Below, one piece after another: positions 1 through 6,550 of a DNA stretch of 7,240 nucleotides (the first letter of the stretch is position 1; each line of letters starts with the position of its first letter). The notes beneath the pieces are model-generated. The model was not told the origin of the DNA and made no database searches. It saw nothing but the letters and a program-made list of their open reading frames with translations. The translations under genes and the position numbers were made by a program. The DNA comes from JACCZX01 sp040003315 (GTDB lineage: Bacteria > Pseudomonadota > Gammaproteobacteria > Burkholderiales > Burkholderiaceae_F). The stretch lies in contig JBDUCU010000136.1 in assembly GCA_040003315.1 (NCBI GenBank), positions 1 to 7,240 on the forward strand, written 5' to 3'.

Positions 1-353
1 CGGCCGGCAACGACCCTTATCTTGCGGCCGCCAAACGAGTCGGAGCCCGCGCGATCGTTCGAATGACGTTGAATACAGGTCAGGCAGTGGCAGTCGAGAG
101 CGGACCATCGATCGGAGTCGGCGTCGGTGGCGGCTCTGGACGCTTCGGTGCAGGCGGCGGAATATCTTTTCCCTTCGGCGGGTCACGCGTCAGCCAGGCG
201 TACGCAGCGGACACCGCTCTGATCGACCCGGGAAATGGCGCAACGATGTGGTCGGGGCGAGCCAGTAGCTCGACCGCGCAAAACCCCGCCGGACAAATTA
301 CGGAGCTCGCGCAGACCACTGCTCAGGCTCTGCAGAGCGCGGGCCTGATATGA
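1..353 (+). CDS. Glycine-rich DUF4136-like protein, 5' end missing
   Basis: The reading frame is open from the left edge (first whole codon at 3) to a TGA at 351-353, giving 116 residues of the C-terminal part. An ATG lies at 63, but no Shine-Dalgarno sequence precedes it. The 20 codons before it read as protein (AAAKRVGARAIVRM), so the true start is probably outside the window. The middle (about residues 38-60 of the visible part) is a Gly-rich stretch with GVGVGGGSG and GAGGGISFPFGG. It is followed by a region reading ADTALIDPGNGATMWSGRAS, which resembles the 'L-I-D...G..-W-x-G-x-A-S' end of DUF4136 family proteins, many of which are lipoproteins of the proteobacterial envelope. Any signal peptide or lipobox would be upstream and cannot be seen. 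The function is unknown. The gene converges on tatD with a 52-base gap. The coding call is fairly safe; the family assignment is from pattern memory and tentative. Confidence 0.6.
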   Translation, partial: AGNDPYLAAAKRVGARAIVRMTLNTGQAVAVESGPSIGVGVGGGSGRFGAGGGISFPFGGSRVSQAYAADTALIDPGNGATMWSGRASSSTAQNPAGQITELAQTTAQALQSAGLI

Positions 354-377
354 ACATCGACTTCAATGTCATCAGCT

Positions 378-405
378 AAGCGCTTGATCGAACGACAGTG
401 CGCTT
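378..405. terminator. Weak inverted repeat between convergent genes
   Basis: AAGCGC at 378-383 and its perfect complement GCGCTT at 400-405 flank a 16-base loop, in the gap between the end of the glycine-rich gene and the end of tatD. The placement suits a shared terminator. However, the stem is only 6 bp, the loop is long, and there is no real T-tract on either strand. It may be chance. Confidence 0.2.
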
Positions 406-1206
406 TCAGGCCGCGGGCTCTTTAATCGCTTGAAGTTCGACGGGCATCCACTTGAAAAGATTAAAGAAATTTCTTGTAGATGCGGCAGCAACCTGACTCA
501 CGTCGATTCCCTTCAGGTCGGCGAGCTTTTCGGCGACTTTCGTCACAAATGTCGGCTCATTTGTCTTTCCCCGGTAAGGCACCGGCGCGAGATATGGCGA
601 ATCGGTTTCAATCAATAGGCGCTCGAGCGGCACCACGCGCGCAACTTCCTGCAGCTCTCGCGCAGTCTTGAAAGTGACGATGCCCGAGAACGAGATGTAA
701 AAGCCAAGCGCCATCGCCGCCTCTGCGACAGCGCGCGATTCGGTAAAGCAGTGCATGACACCGCCGATCTGCGCCGCGCCCTCTTCCCGCATTATCTTCA
801 ATGTGTCGGCCGATGCGGCCCGCGTGTGGATGATCAGTGGCTTGCCGCACTGCCGGGCCGCTTGAATGTGCGCGCGAAATCGATCGCGCTGCCAGTCAAG
901 CGGTTCTTCCAGGCGAAAGTAGTCGAGTCCCGTTTCCCCGATAGCGACGACCTTGGAGTGAGCAGACAGTGCCACCAGGCGCTCGACAGACGGCTCTTCG
1001 GTGTCTTGATAATCGGGATGCACGCCGACCGAAGCGCACAGATTGCTGTGTTGTTCAGCGACCGCTAGCACTGCGGAAAATTCGGCTAACGTGGTGCATA
1101 CGTTCAAAGCCGCAACGACGTTGCTTGCGCGCATTCGCGCCAGCACCTCGGGCAATTGGATCGCCAGTTCGGGAAACGACAAATGACAATGGGAGTCGAC
1201 GAACAT
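406..1206 (-). CDS. tatD: TatD family metal-dependent DNase
   Basis: This is a 266-residue TIM-barrel metallohydrolase of the TatD/YcfH family, which comprises cytoplasmic metal-dependent DNases with exonuclease activity implicated in DNA repair and turnover. The metal ligands expected for the family are all present: H6 and H8 (VDSHCH), E91 (GETGLDY), H127 (IIHTR), H152 (MHCF) and D202 (ETDSPYLAP). Length is typical, at about 260 residues. I chose the ATG at 1204-1206, because homologues begin M-x-V-D-S-H-C-H. A TTG three codons earlier (1215) would add only MHR and is less likely. No strong Shine-Dalgarno sequence is visible. It is the last gene of the mltG-tmk-holB-pilZ-tatD run, 53 bases after pilZ. 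That is the largest gap in the operon, so it may have some separate expression. The exact paralogue (TatD versus YcfH/YjjV type) cannot be fixed by eye. The operon position matches the YcfH-type gene, often annotated simply as a TatD family hydrolase. Confidence 0.95.
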   Translation of the reverse strand: MFVDSHCHLSFPELAIQLPEVLARMRASNVVAALNVCTTLAEFSAVLAVAEQHSNLCASVGVHPDYQDTEEPSVERLVALSAHSKVVAIGETGLDYFRLEEPLDWQRDRFRAHIQAARQCGKPLIIHTRAASADTLKIMREEGAAQIGGVMHCFTESRAVAEAAMALGFYISFSGIVTFKTARELQEVARVVPLERLLIETDSPYLAPVPYRGKTNEPTFVTKVAEKLADLKGIDVSQVAAASTRNFFNLFKWMPVELQAIKEPAA

Positions 1207-1259
1207 GCGGTGCAACGGGTCTGCCGGTGAAGCGCAGGACTATCGCGCAAACCAGCCGA

Positions 1260-1643
1260 CTATAAGGTGTGGGTAGGACGCGCCGACTTTAGCGACGCCC
1301 CTAAGGCATCTTCGATGCGCTTGCGCGCATTGATCCCGGTTTCATCGGACGGAAAATGGACACCGATTCCGGGCGTCTTGCTGCCGCCCGCCGCCGGACT
1401 GATCCACACAACCTTGCCTGCAACCGGAATGCGAGTCGGATCGTCAAGCAAGGTCAGAATCAGATAAACGTCGTCGCTGAGTTGATAGGGCCTGGTTGTT
1501 GGAACGAACATGCCGCCGTTCTTTAAGTACGGCATGTATGCCGCGTAGAGCGCGGCTTTTTCCTTGATCGATAGCGATAAAACGGCCGGCCTCGCGCCAG
1601 CGGCTGCAGCAGCCTGTCCGTTCCCACCCTTGCCATTGCTCAT
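1260..1643 (-). CDS. pilZ: Type IV pilus assembly protein PilZ
   Basis: This is a 127-residue PilZ-domain protein of the pilus-assembly type. Homologues act in the cytoplasm through the PilB extension ATPase and FimX-like regulators and are needed for type IV pilus formation. The N-terminus (residues 1-20) is Gly/Ala-rich and probably disordered. The domain runs from about residue 21 (AVLSLSIKEKAALYAAYMP) to about 115, with KNGGMFVPT, VAGKVVWISP and GIGVHFPSDE strands, and ends in the tail SARPTHTL, which I recall as characteristic of the family. The RxxxR and D/NxSxxG motifs that bind cyclic di-GMP are not seen. That is expected for the founding PilZ type, which does not bind the nucleotide. 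The start is the ATG at 1641-1643, 14 bases after the holB stop. The order tmk-holB-pilZ-tatD is the same as in Pseudomonas. No other pilus genes are in the window, so pilus function is inferred from family and position. Confidence 0.92.
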   Translation of the reverse strand: MSNGKGGNGQAAAAAGARPAVLSLSIKEKAALYAAYMPYLKNGGMFVPTTRPYQLSDDVYLILTLLDDPTRIPVAGKVVWISPAAGGSKTPGIGVHFPSDETGINARKRIEDALGASLKSARPTHTL

Positions 1644-1657
1644 TTAGGCGCCGTTAC

Positions 1658-2740
1658 TCAAACTCGCATCGCGTTCCGTTCACGCATCGCATCGATATAA
1701 CCGAGCAACGCGCTCTCCACGACCAGACGCGCATTCAGTGGATGATCGCTGACTGCTTGCGTTTGCGCTAGCGTTGCCGCCCAGTCAGCCACCCGAGAAG
1801 GCTCGATGCCGCGCGCAAGCGTTGCAAAAATTCGCTGGTACATCGGATAGTAACGAACGCGTCCCGCCATCCTTTCCGCTAATAAGTCCCATCCCCACCG
1901 CTGTAACAAACGGATCGCCGCCGCCACCGGGATGTCCTTGGGCACCACGCTGGCAACCTCGGCTGCAGTCAGGGCTGAGCCGCGAGCCAGCAAGTTCAGG
2001 AGTTCTTCCCGCAGCGTTGAGTCGAGCATGCGACCTTCTTGGGGTGAATCGCCTTCGAGCAGGCCGATCGGCGCCCCACCCGCCTCGGCCAACTTCCTCG
2101 CAGCGTCGTCGACACCGGCCCGTTGAAGCCAGTCAAGAGCCTGAGTCTGTCTCGGGACTGGCGCGCGCAGCAACAGGAAGCGAGAGCGGATAGTCGGCAA
2201 CACGGCGTCGAGTTCATCGCTGACTGCAAGGAACACGACTTCCGGCGGCGGCTCTTCGAGCGTTTTGAGCAGCGCGTTGGCAGCCGGTTCGTTCAGTGCC
2301 TCGGCAGGAATCAATAGGACCACTCTGCGCCCGCCACGATGCGAGGTGATCGAAAGAAACTCGCCGGTCTTTCGCACCTGATCGATGACGATTTCCCGCC
2401 CCGGTCTGGCCGAAGCCGAGCGCATACTTTGCGATCCTGTTTCAGCTTCGCCGTCAGCCACGCCTGCATCATCGCGTTCAGGCATTTGCGCCGCTGGAGT
2501 CAGCCACCGCAAATCCGGGTGATTGTCGGCCGATAGCAGCTGACACCCCGCACATTGCCCGCAGGGACTCTCACCTTTCGGTGACTCGCAAAGTAGCAAA
2601 CGTGCAAATGCCTTGATCAAGTGCCGCTTGCCGATCCCGCGCGTGCCGTGCACTAACAGCGCATGCGGCAGGCGATCGCGCCATCCGATGAGCTGCGTCC
2701 ATAGCTCGCCTTGCCAAGGCAGCGGAGTCAGCCGTTCCAT
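1658..2740 (-). CDS. holB: DNA polymerase III delta' subunit
   Basis: This is a 360-residue AAA+ clamp-loader subunit. Delta' works with delta and tau/gamma to load the beta sliding clamp onto primed DNA in the replisome. Visible features, in order: a P-loop-like GTRGIGKRHL (residues 32-41) that keeps the lysine E. coli delta' lacks; the zinc-module cysteines C51, C60, C63 and C66 (CGQCAGCQLL); a polar low-complexity insert at about residues 86-112; EIVIDQVRK; SHRGGRRVVLL; the strongly conserved ALNEPAANALLKTLEEPPP (148-166); and the arginine-finger region TIRSRF (183-188). The last of these reads SRF where clamp-loader subunits usually have SRC; the arginine R187 is kept. Length is near the family norm (about 330-350) plus the insert. 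The ATG at 2738-2740 lies 13 bases inside the end of tmk. No Shine-Dalgarno sequence is evident upstream, so translation is probably coupled to tmk. Confidence 0.96.
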   Translation of the reverse strand: MERLTPLPWQGELWTQLIGWRDRLPHALLVHGTRGIGKRHLIKAFARLLLCESPKGESPCGQCAGCQLLSADNHPDLRWLTPAAQMPERDDAGVADGEAETGSQSMRSASARPGREIVIDQVRKTGEFLSITSHRGGRRVVLLIPAEALNEPAANALLKTLEEPPPEVVFLAVSDELDAVLPTIRSRFLLLRAPVPRQTQALDWLQRAGVDDAARKLAEAGGAPIGLLEGDSPQEGRMLDSTLREELLNLLARGSALTAAEVASVVPKDIPVAAAIRLLQRWGWDLLAERMAGRVRYYPMYQRIFATLARGIEPSRVADWAATLAQTQAVSDHPLNARLVVESALLGYIDAMRERNAMRV

Positions 2741-3369
2741 TCGCGCATGAACTGCACCAGTTGGCCATGCACCGATTCGGGCGCACGCTGACTGTCGATG
2801 ACAAAAAAGCGGGCCGGATCGGCTCTCGCGAGCTTTAGATACATCGCACGCACAGCTTCGAAAAACGATAAAGGTTCAACCTCGAAGCGATCGGCGTGCG
2901 ACGAGGCTTCGCGTCGATGCACCACGCGCTGAGCGGCAACATCCGGCGCAACGTCGAACAGGATGGTCAGATCGGGCTTCAGATCTGGATGAACCCATTT
3001 TTCGAGCTGCTCGATGCGTTGCTTGGGCATTCCGCGGCCGCCGGCTTGGTACGCATAGGTGGCGTCGGTAAACCGGTCGCACAAAACCCACTGACCGGCC
3101 GCGAGAGCCGGACGAATCACCTTTACAAGGTGCTCCGCGCGTGCAGCAAACATCAGCAGCGTTTCGGTGTCGGGCGTCATTGCATGATGCAGCACCAATT
3201 CGCGCAGTGCCTCGCCAAGCGGAGTGCCGCCCGGCTCGCGCGTGAGCATTAACCGGACACCCCGCGCGCCCAATACTTCAGCGCTGGCGTCGATGTGTGT
3301 GCTCTTGCCCGCGCCATCGATTCCTTCAAATGTGATGAAACGCCCGCGAGAAGGCGCTGCATCGGTCAT
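2728..3369 (-). CDS. tmk: Thymidylate kinase
   Basis: This 213-residue dTMP kinase phosphorylates dTMP to dTDP with ATP, an essential cytoplasmic step in dTTP supply that serves both the de novo and salvage routes. The P-loop is at residues 16-24 (GIDGAGKST). The substrate-binding TREPGGTPLGE (43-53), the DR pair at 98-99 (CDRFTDATYAYQAGGRG) and a LID region with basic residues (VHRREASSHADRFE, about 150-163) are all present. Length is normal (about 205-215 residues). The ATG at 3367-3369 overlaps the mltG TGA by 4 bases (ATGA), and a Shine-Dalgarno-like AGAGGTG lies five bases upstream inside mltG. The 3' end overlaps holB by 13 bases. Both overlaps point to coupled translation. Identification is secure. 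Confidence 0.98.
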   Translation of the reverse strand: MTDAAPSRGRFITFEGIDGAGKSTHIDASAEVLGARGVRLMLTREPGGTPLGEALRELVLHHAMTPDTETLLMFAARAEHLVKVIRPALAAGQWVLCDRFTDATYAYQAGGRGMPKQRIEQLEKWVHPDLKPDLTILFDVAPDVAAQRVVHRREASSHADRFEVEPLSFFEAVRAMYLKLARADPARFFVIDSQRAPESVHGQLVQFMREWNG

Positions 3370-4382
3370 CGAACACCTCTTTGATATTTATCCACGGCAC
3401 GGTTGTGCTCGGCCAGCGTTGCCGAAAAGTGCGACGTGCCATCGCCGCGGGAAACAAAATAAAGCGCAGGGGTTGCCGCCGGACGCAGCGCGGCTTCGAT
3501 CGATGCGCGGCCCGGCAGTGCGATCGGCGTCGGTGGCAGGCCTGCGCGCGTGTACGAGTTGTACGGCCCATCGGCTAGCAGATCGCGCTTGCGCAGGTTG
3601 CCGTCGAACGCAGACCCCAGCCCATAAATGACTGTCGGATCCGTTTGCAGCAACATCCCGAGGCGCAGGCGGTTGACGAACACGCCGGCAATCATCGCGC
3701 GTTCCGCCGGCTGTCCGGTTTCCTTTTCCACAATCGACGCCATGATTAAAGCCTCGTAGGGCGATTTGTATGGCAAGTCCGAAGCACGCGCTTCCCATAA
3801 CTCGAGTAGCCATTTCATCTGCGTGCGATACGCCTGCCGATAGATTTCCAGATCGGATGTACCTGGGTCATACAGGTACGTGTCCGGCGCAAACAAACCT
3901 TCCGGGTGAGCCTCGGCGGCACCGATCTTTTTCAATAGATCCGCTGCAGACGCTGTTGCCAAGTCCTGCTTCAATTCCCCTGTTCCCGCGAGCAAGGCGC
4001 GTAGCTCACGAAAGGTAATTCCTTCGACCACCGTCAAGCGCTCGCGCAGCACGTCACCGGCTTGCAACTTGGCGAGCAATCCGCTCAGCGTAACCCCCTG
4101 CTTCACCCCGTAGCGTCCAGCTCGAAGCGATTGCGCGGTACCGGTGATGCGCGCTGCGGCCACCATTGCACCTGGGTCGACTCCGATGCCGGCCGCCCGC
4201 GCAGACTGCGCAATAGCGCGTACCGAGTTTCCGGGTGCGACTCGAAACTCGACATAATTTTCCGTAAACTGTAGCGGCCGCTGGAAGACATACCAGTGAC
4301 CGACAAGCGCGGTGGCGATCAATACGATTGCCGCTGTTAGCGCAATGCCGACCCAGATGCTTGCGACGCTGCGTTTTTTCAT
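3366..4382 (-). CDS. mltG: Endolytic murein transglycosylase MltG (YceG)
   Basis: This is a 338-residue inner-membrane protein with its catalytic domain in the periplasm. MltG cuts nascent glycan strands internally and is thought to terminate glycan polymerisation by the PBP/RodA/FtsW synthases. A short basic N-terminus (MKKR) is followed by one membrane helix at about residues 9-30 (WVGIALTAAIVLIATALVG). A LysM-like region (about 42-110) comes next, then the YceG catalytic domain. The catalytic motif ASIVEKETG (215-223) carries the glutamate E219, equivalent to E. coli E218, followed by ERAMIAGVFVNRL and LQTDPTVIYGLG. The late motif YNSYTRAGLPPTPIALPG (274-291) is also typical. Length matches the family (about 330-340). 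The ATG at 4380-4382 gives a proper membrane anchor, though no clear Shine-Dalgarno sequence is seen. It heads the operon and is probably transcribed from the promoter in the divergent gap. In Pseudomonas pabC precedes mltG; here it does not. Confidence 0.97.
   Translation of the reverse strand: MKKRSVASIWVGIALTAAIVLIATALVGHWYVFQRPLQFTENYVEFRVAPGNSVRAIAQSARAAGIGVDPGAMVAAARITGTAQSLRAGRYGVKQGVTLSGLLAKLQAGDVLRERLTVVEGITFRELRALLAGTGELKQDLATASAADLLKKIGAAEAHPEGLFAPDTYLYDPGTSDLEIYRQAYRTQMKWLLELWEARASDLPYKSPYEALIMASIVEKETGQPAERAMIAGVFVNRLRLGMLLQTDPTVIYGLGSAFDGNLRKRDLLADGPYNSYTRAGLPPTPIALPGRASIEAALRPAATPALYFVSRGDGTSHFSATLAEHNRAVDKYQRGVR
3374..3380 (-). promoter_or_regulatory. Ribosome binding site of tmk
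   Basis: On the minus strand AGAGGTG ends five bases before the tmk ATG, inside the last codons of mltG. It is the clearest Shine-Dalgarno sequence in this operon and supports the ATG at 3369 as the tmk start, despite the 4-base overlap with mltG. Confidence 0.65.
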
Positions 4383-4418
4383 AGACGGCGTTCGAGCGGC
4401 GACCGGAGAGTTTGTCGA

Positions 4419-4447
4419 CTTATATTAATCTGCGGACTCTGCCTCAA
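4419..4447 (-). promoter_or_regulatory. Sigma70-like promoter for the mltG operon
   Basis: On the minus strand TTGAGG (4447-4442) and TATAAG (4424-4419) are separated by exactly 17 bases. They match TTGACA at 4 of 6 positions and TATAAT at 5 of 6. Transcription would begin near 4412, leaving a leader of roughly 30 bases before the mltG ATG at 4382. Position and spacing are right for the five-gene operon. This was found by eye, not scored. Confidence 0.55.
4421..4426 (+). promoter_or_regulatory. Possible -10 element for ygfZ
   Basis: TATATT on the plus strand matches TATAAT at 5 of 6 positions and sits 34 bases before the ygfZ start. No acceptable -35 box lies at 15-19 bases upstream, and there is no TGn extension. 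It overlaps the -10 box proposed for mltG on the other strand, so the two promoters would compete if both are real. Confidence 0.25.
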
Positions 4448-4460
4448 AAGCAAAGCCGAC

Positions 4461-5420
4461 GTGCCTTTCACCCGCTCCATTATCGAAGTGCCGACCTTGG
4501 TCGACTTGCTCGAACTCGGGGTTATCTCCGTTCACGGCGCTGACGCGACGGCGTTCCTGCAAACACAACTGACGAACGACGTCGCACGTCTGACGTCACA
4601 TCAGATGCAGCTGTCGGGTTATTGCACTCCCAAGGGACGCCTGCTCGCCACTTTTCACCAGTGGCGCAACGATGACGCAGTCTTTCTGCGCGCACCACGC
4701 GAGGTGATCGCATCGATCGTCAAGCGCTTGTCGATGTTCGTGCTGCGCGCGAAGGCCAAGGTGCTCGACGTCAGCAACGACTGGGCGACCTACGCCTTAC
4801 TTGGAGCGGAAAGCTCGAGCACTTTGCGCAACGCGGGATGGCAGGTGCCGCAGGCCGCATGGACATCGCTGTCGACCGACGGTCTGCGCATCGATCGTGT
4901 GCTCCCAACACCGAACGGAGTCGAGAGATTTTTGCTGACGCTGCGCAGCGCATCGCCGGTGCCGCTGCCGGAATCGGTGCCGCGCGGATCGAGCAGTCTG
5001 TGGTGGCTTACCGAAATTCAGGCTGCCATGCCGACAGTGTTCGCCGCCACTCAGGAAAAATTCGTTCCGCAGATGCTCAATTTCGAGGTGCTCGGCGGCG
5101 TCGATTTCAAGAAAGGCTGCTACCCCGGGCAGGAGATCGTGGCGCGTAGTCAGTATCTTGGAAAGCTTAAGCGCCGCATGAATGTGGCGCACGTGGCGAC
5201 CGATGAGATCGCCGCGGGCACAGATGTTTTTCACAGCGAGGTTGCGCAGCCGGTAGGCGTCGTCGTAATGTCTGCGAAATCACCGGCTGAAGTCAGCGAA
5301 CTGCTGTTCGAGGCTCCGATCGACCGACTCGAATCAGGCTCGCTTCATCTGCGAAGCCCCGACGGCCCCCGACTCGTCGTCCAGCCGCTGCCCTATGAAC
5401 TGTTTGACCCGACCGAGTAA
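4461..5420 (+). CDS. ygfZ: YgfZ, folate-dependent iron-sulfur cluster protein
   Basis: This is a 319-residue member of the YgfZ/GcvT (COG0354) family. YgfZ binds folate and supports the making or repair of certain iron-sulfur proteins, for example MiaB-type radical-SAM enzymes. The family signature K-G-C-Y-x-G-Q-E is intact at 218-225 (KKGCYPGQEIVARSQYLGKLKR), with C220 the conserved cysteine. The N-terminal GcvT-like folate domain shows GVISVHGADATAFLQTQLTNDV (20-41) and SGYCTPKGRLLATF (52-65). The start is GTG at 4461. No ATG lies in frame upstream, and the 18-19 residues before the LGVI strand suit homologues. No good Shine-Dalgarno sequence precedes it, so a slightly different start cannot be excluded. 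The gene is divergent from mltG and first of a three-gene run, with DUF4936 5 bases downstream. Some databases label such proteins as aminomethyltransferase GcvT, but the KGCYxGQE motif argues for YgfZ. Confidence 0.93.
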   Translation: MPFTRSIIEVPTLVDLLELGVISVHGADATAFLQTQLTNDVARLTSHQMQLSGYCTPKGRLLATFHQWRNDDAVFLRAPREVIASIVKRLSMFVLRAKAKVLDVSNDWATYALLGAESSSTLRNAGWQVPQAAWTSLSTDGLRIDRVLPTPNGVERFLLTLRSASPVPLPESVPRGSSSLWWLTEIQAAMPTVFAATQEKFVPQMLNFEVLGGVDFKKGCYPGQEIVARSQYLGKLKRRMNVAHVATDEIAAGTDVFHSEVAQPVGVVVMSAKSPAEVSELLFEAPIDRLESGSLHLRSPDGPRLVVQPLPYELFDPTE

Positions 5421-5425
5421 TCTCG

Positions 5426-5704
5426 ATGGAGCATTGGTACATTTACTACGAGTGTCCAAAAGGGACGACCCAAGACACCATCGAGCGCGCACGATTGATG
5501 CAGGCTGCGCTCGCCGCGAATGGCCCAATCGGACGCCTGGTTCAACGGATCGGCACGGGTGATCGAACCACGCTAATGGAGATCTATGAGCATGTCGAGC
5601 AGCCGGAGCGCTTCGAGGCAGCGCTTGCGGATGCGCTCGCCGCCTCGGGACTTGGCAGCGACGTTCAAAACGGGCGTCATCTAGAACGGTTCAGGGATAT
5701 CTGA
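5426..5704 (+). CDS. DUF4936 family protein, unknown function
   Basis: This small 92-residue soluble protein has no signal peptide or membrane helix. It opens with an aromatic strand (MEHWYIYYECP), has a helix at about 20-33 (RARLMQAALAANG), then RLVQRIG and TTLMEIYEHV, and ends in GRHLERFRDI. The pattern of YxYY strand, long helix, WMEVYE-like strand and C-terminal RHLERF agrees with DUF4936, which I recall as common in Burkholderiales beside ygfZ. The alternation of strand and helix could fit a ferredoxin-like (ABM-type) fold; that is inference. The ATG at 5426 follows the ygfZ stop by 5 bases, and the TGA ends 2 bases before the NRDE gene, so the three are probably cotranscribed. No catalytic residues can be named. 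A role connected with YgfZ would rest only on position. Confidence 0.82.
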   Translation: MEHWYIYYECPKGTTQDTIERARLMQAALAANGPIGRLVQRIGTGDRTTLMEIYEHVEQPERFEAALADALAASGLGSDVQNGRHLERFRDI

Positions 5705-5706
5705 CG

Positions 5707-6549
5707 ATGTGCCTGATGGTGCTTGCCTGGCGTTCGCACCCGGATTACCCGCTGATACTGGCGGCTAACCGCGACGAGTTCTACCTGCGCCGTACGCGCC
5801 CCGCCGCGTGGTGGGGTCACGCTGTATCGGTACTCGCGGGGCACGACGAGGAAGCCGGCGGAACCTGGCTGGGCATCACGCGCCGCGGTCGGTTCGCTGC
5901 ATTGACCAACGTGCGGGCGCCGAGTGAGCGGAATCCGCATGCACCCTCTCGCGGAACGCTGGTGCTCTCGGCATTGCAGTCGCCGCAGGCACCGGCGGCC
6001 TGGCTGCAATCGAACGCGCCTCGCATGGGCGCCTACAACGGCTTCAACATGCTGGTCGGCGACGTCGGCCCACTTGACGACCGCGGATTCGGTCCTGAGC
6101 CTCGCCTCGACTACTACAGCAACCGCAAGCAGGAGGGCGCAAGCGCGCTTCAACCGGGCGTCTACGGCTTGTCCAATGCGGATCTCGATACGCCGTGGCC
6201 CAAGGTGACGCGTGCGGTGGTGGGCTTTGCGTGCGCGATTGCATCGCGGGTCGATGTGCAGCCGCTGTTGCATTTGCTTGCCAACCGCGAGCTGGCGCGT
6301 GATGCAGAGCTCCCGTCGACCGGCGTCCCCCATAAATGGGAACGCGCGCTGTCGCCAATCCAGATTCGTGCTAACGGGTATGGCACCCGTTCAAGCACCG
6401 TGTTAGCGGTGCGCAACGACGGGCACACAACATTTTTCGAGCGCTCGTTCGACCCGATCGATCCTGAGCGCTTCTCCGACCGCCACTACGAGTTCATGAT
6501 CGATCGCGCCGCGAGCCCGGTGCGCATCAAGGCACCGGGAAGCGGTTGA
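5707..6549 (+). CDS. NRDE / TANGO2 family protein
   Basis: This is a 280-residue member of the NRDE (Ser/Thr-rich T10, TANGO2-like) family. It begins MCLMVLAW and carries the name-giving N-R-D-E at residues 21-24 (LAANRDEFYLRRT), followed by TWLGITRRGRFAALTNVR and YNGFNMLVGD. The cysteine directly after the initiator Met is typical. The family is related to N-terminal nucleophile hydrolases, so C2 could be a nucleophile after Met removal, but no reaction is firmly established. Eukaryotic TANGO2 has been linked to Golgi organisation, lipid metabolism and heme handling. Length is normal (about 250-280). The ATG at 5707 is 2 bases after the DUF4936 stop. An AGGGA at 5693-5697, 9 bases upstream, is a plausible ribosome binding site. 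It is the last gene of the ygfZ run and converges on the GNAT gene. Confidence 0.92.
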   Translation: MCLMVLAWRSHPDYPLILAANRDEFYLRRTRPAAWWGHAVSVLAGHDEEAGGTWLGITRRGRFAALTNVRAPSERNPHAPSRGTLVLSALQSPQAPAAWLQSNAPRMGAYNGFNMLVGDVGPLDDRGFGPEPRLDYYSNRKQEGASALQPGVYGLSNADLDTPWPKVTRAVVGFACAIASRVDVQPLLHLLANRELARDAELPSTGVPHKWERALSPIQIRANGYGTRSSTVLAVRNDGHTTFFERSFDPIDPERFSDRHYEFMIDRAASPVRIKAPGSG

Positions 6550-6550
6550 T

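Noticed and set aside
63..65. ATG at 63 as the true start of the left-edge gene
   Set aside because: There is no ribosome binding site before it, and the frame continues upstream to the window edge with protein-like sequence.
1207..1259. Search of the pilZ-tatD gap for a promoter or small RNA
   Set aside because: No convincing -35/-10 pair or stable hairpin was seen in the 53 bases on the minus strand.
1774..2193. A 139-codon open frame on the plus strand
   Set aside because: It is antisense to holB, is Pro/Arg/Ser-rich and lacks any motif or start signal.
2666..2684. GGCGATCGCGCC and other CGATCG palindromes as a repeat family
   Set aside because: They occur inside coding sequence at irregular spacing and are expected from Arg/Ile/Asp codon use in GC-rich DNA.
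4797..5234. A 145-codon open frame on the minus strand
   Set aside because: It is antisense to the ygfZ core, including the region coding for the KGCYPGQE motif, and has no recognisable domain.
5677..6333. A 218-codon open frame on the minus strand
   Set aside because: It lies fully antisense to the well-supported NRDE gene, is rich in Arg, His and Cys, and shows no family motif; long antisense frames are common in GC-rich DNA.
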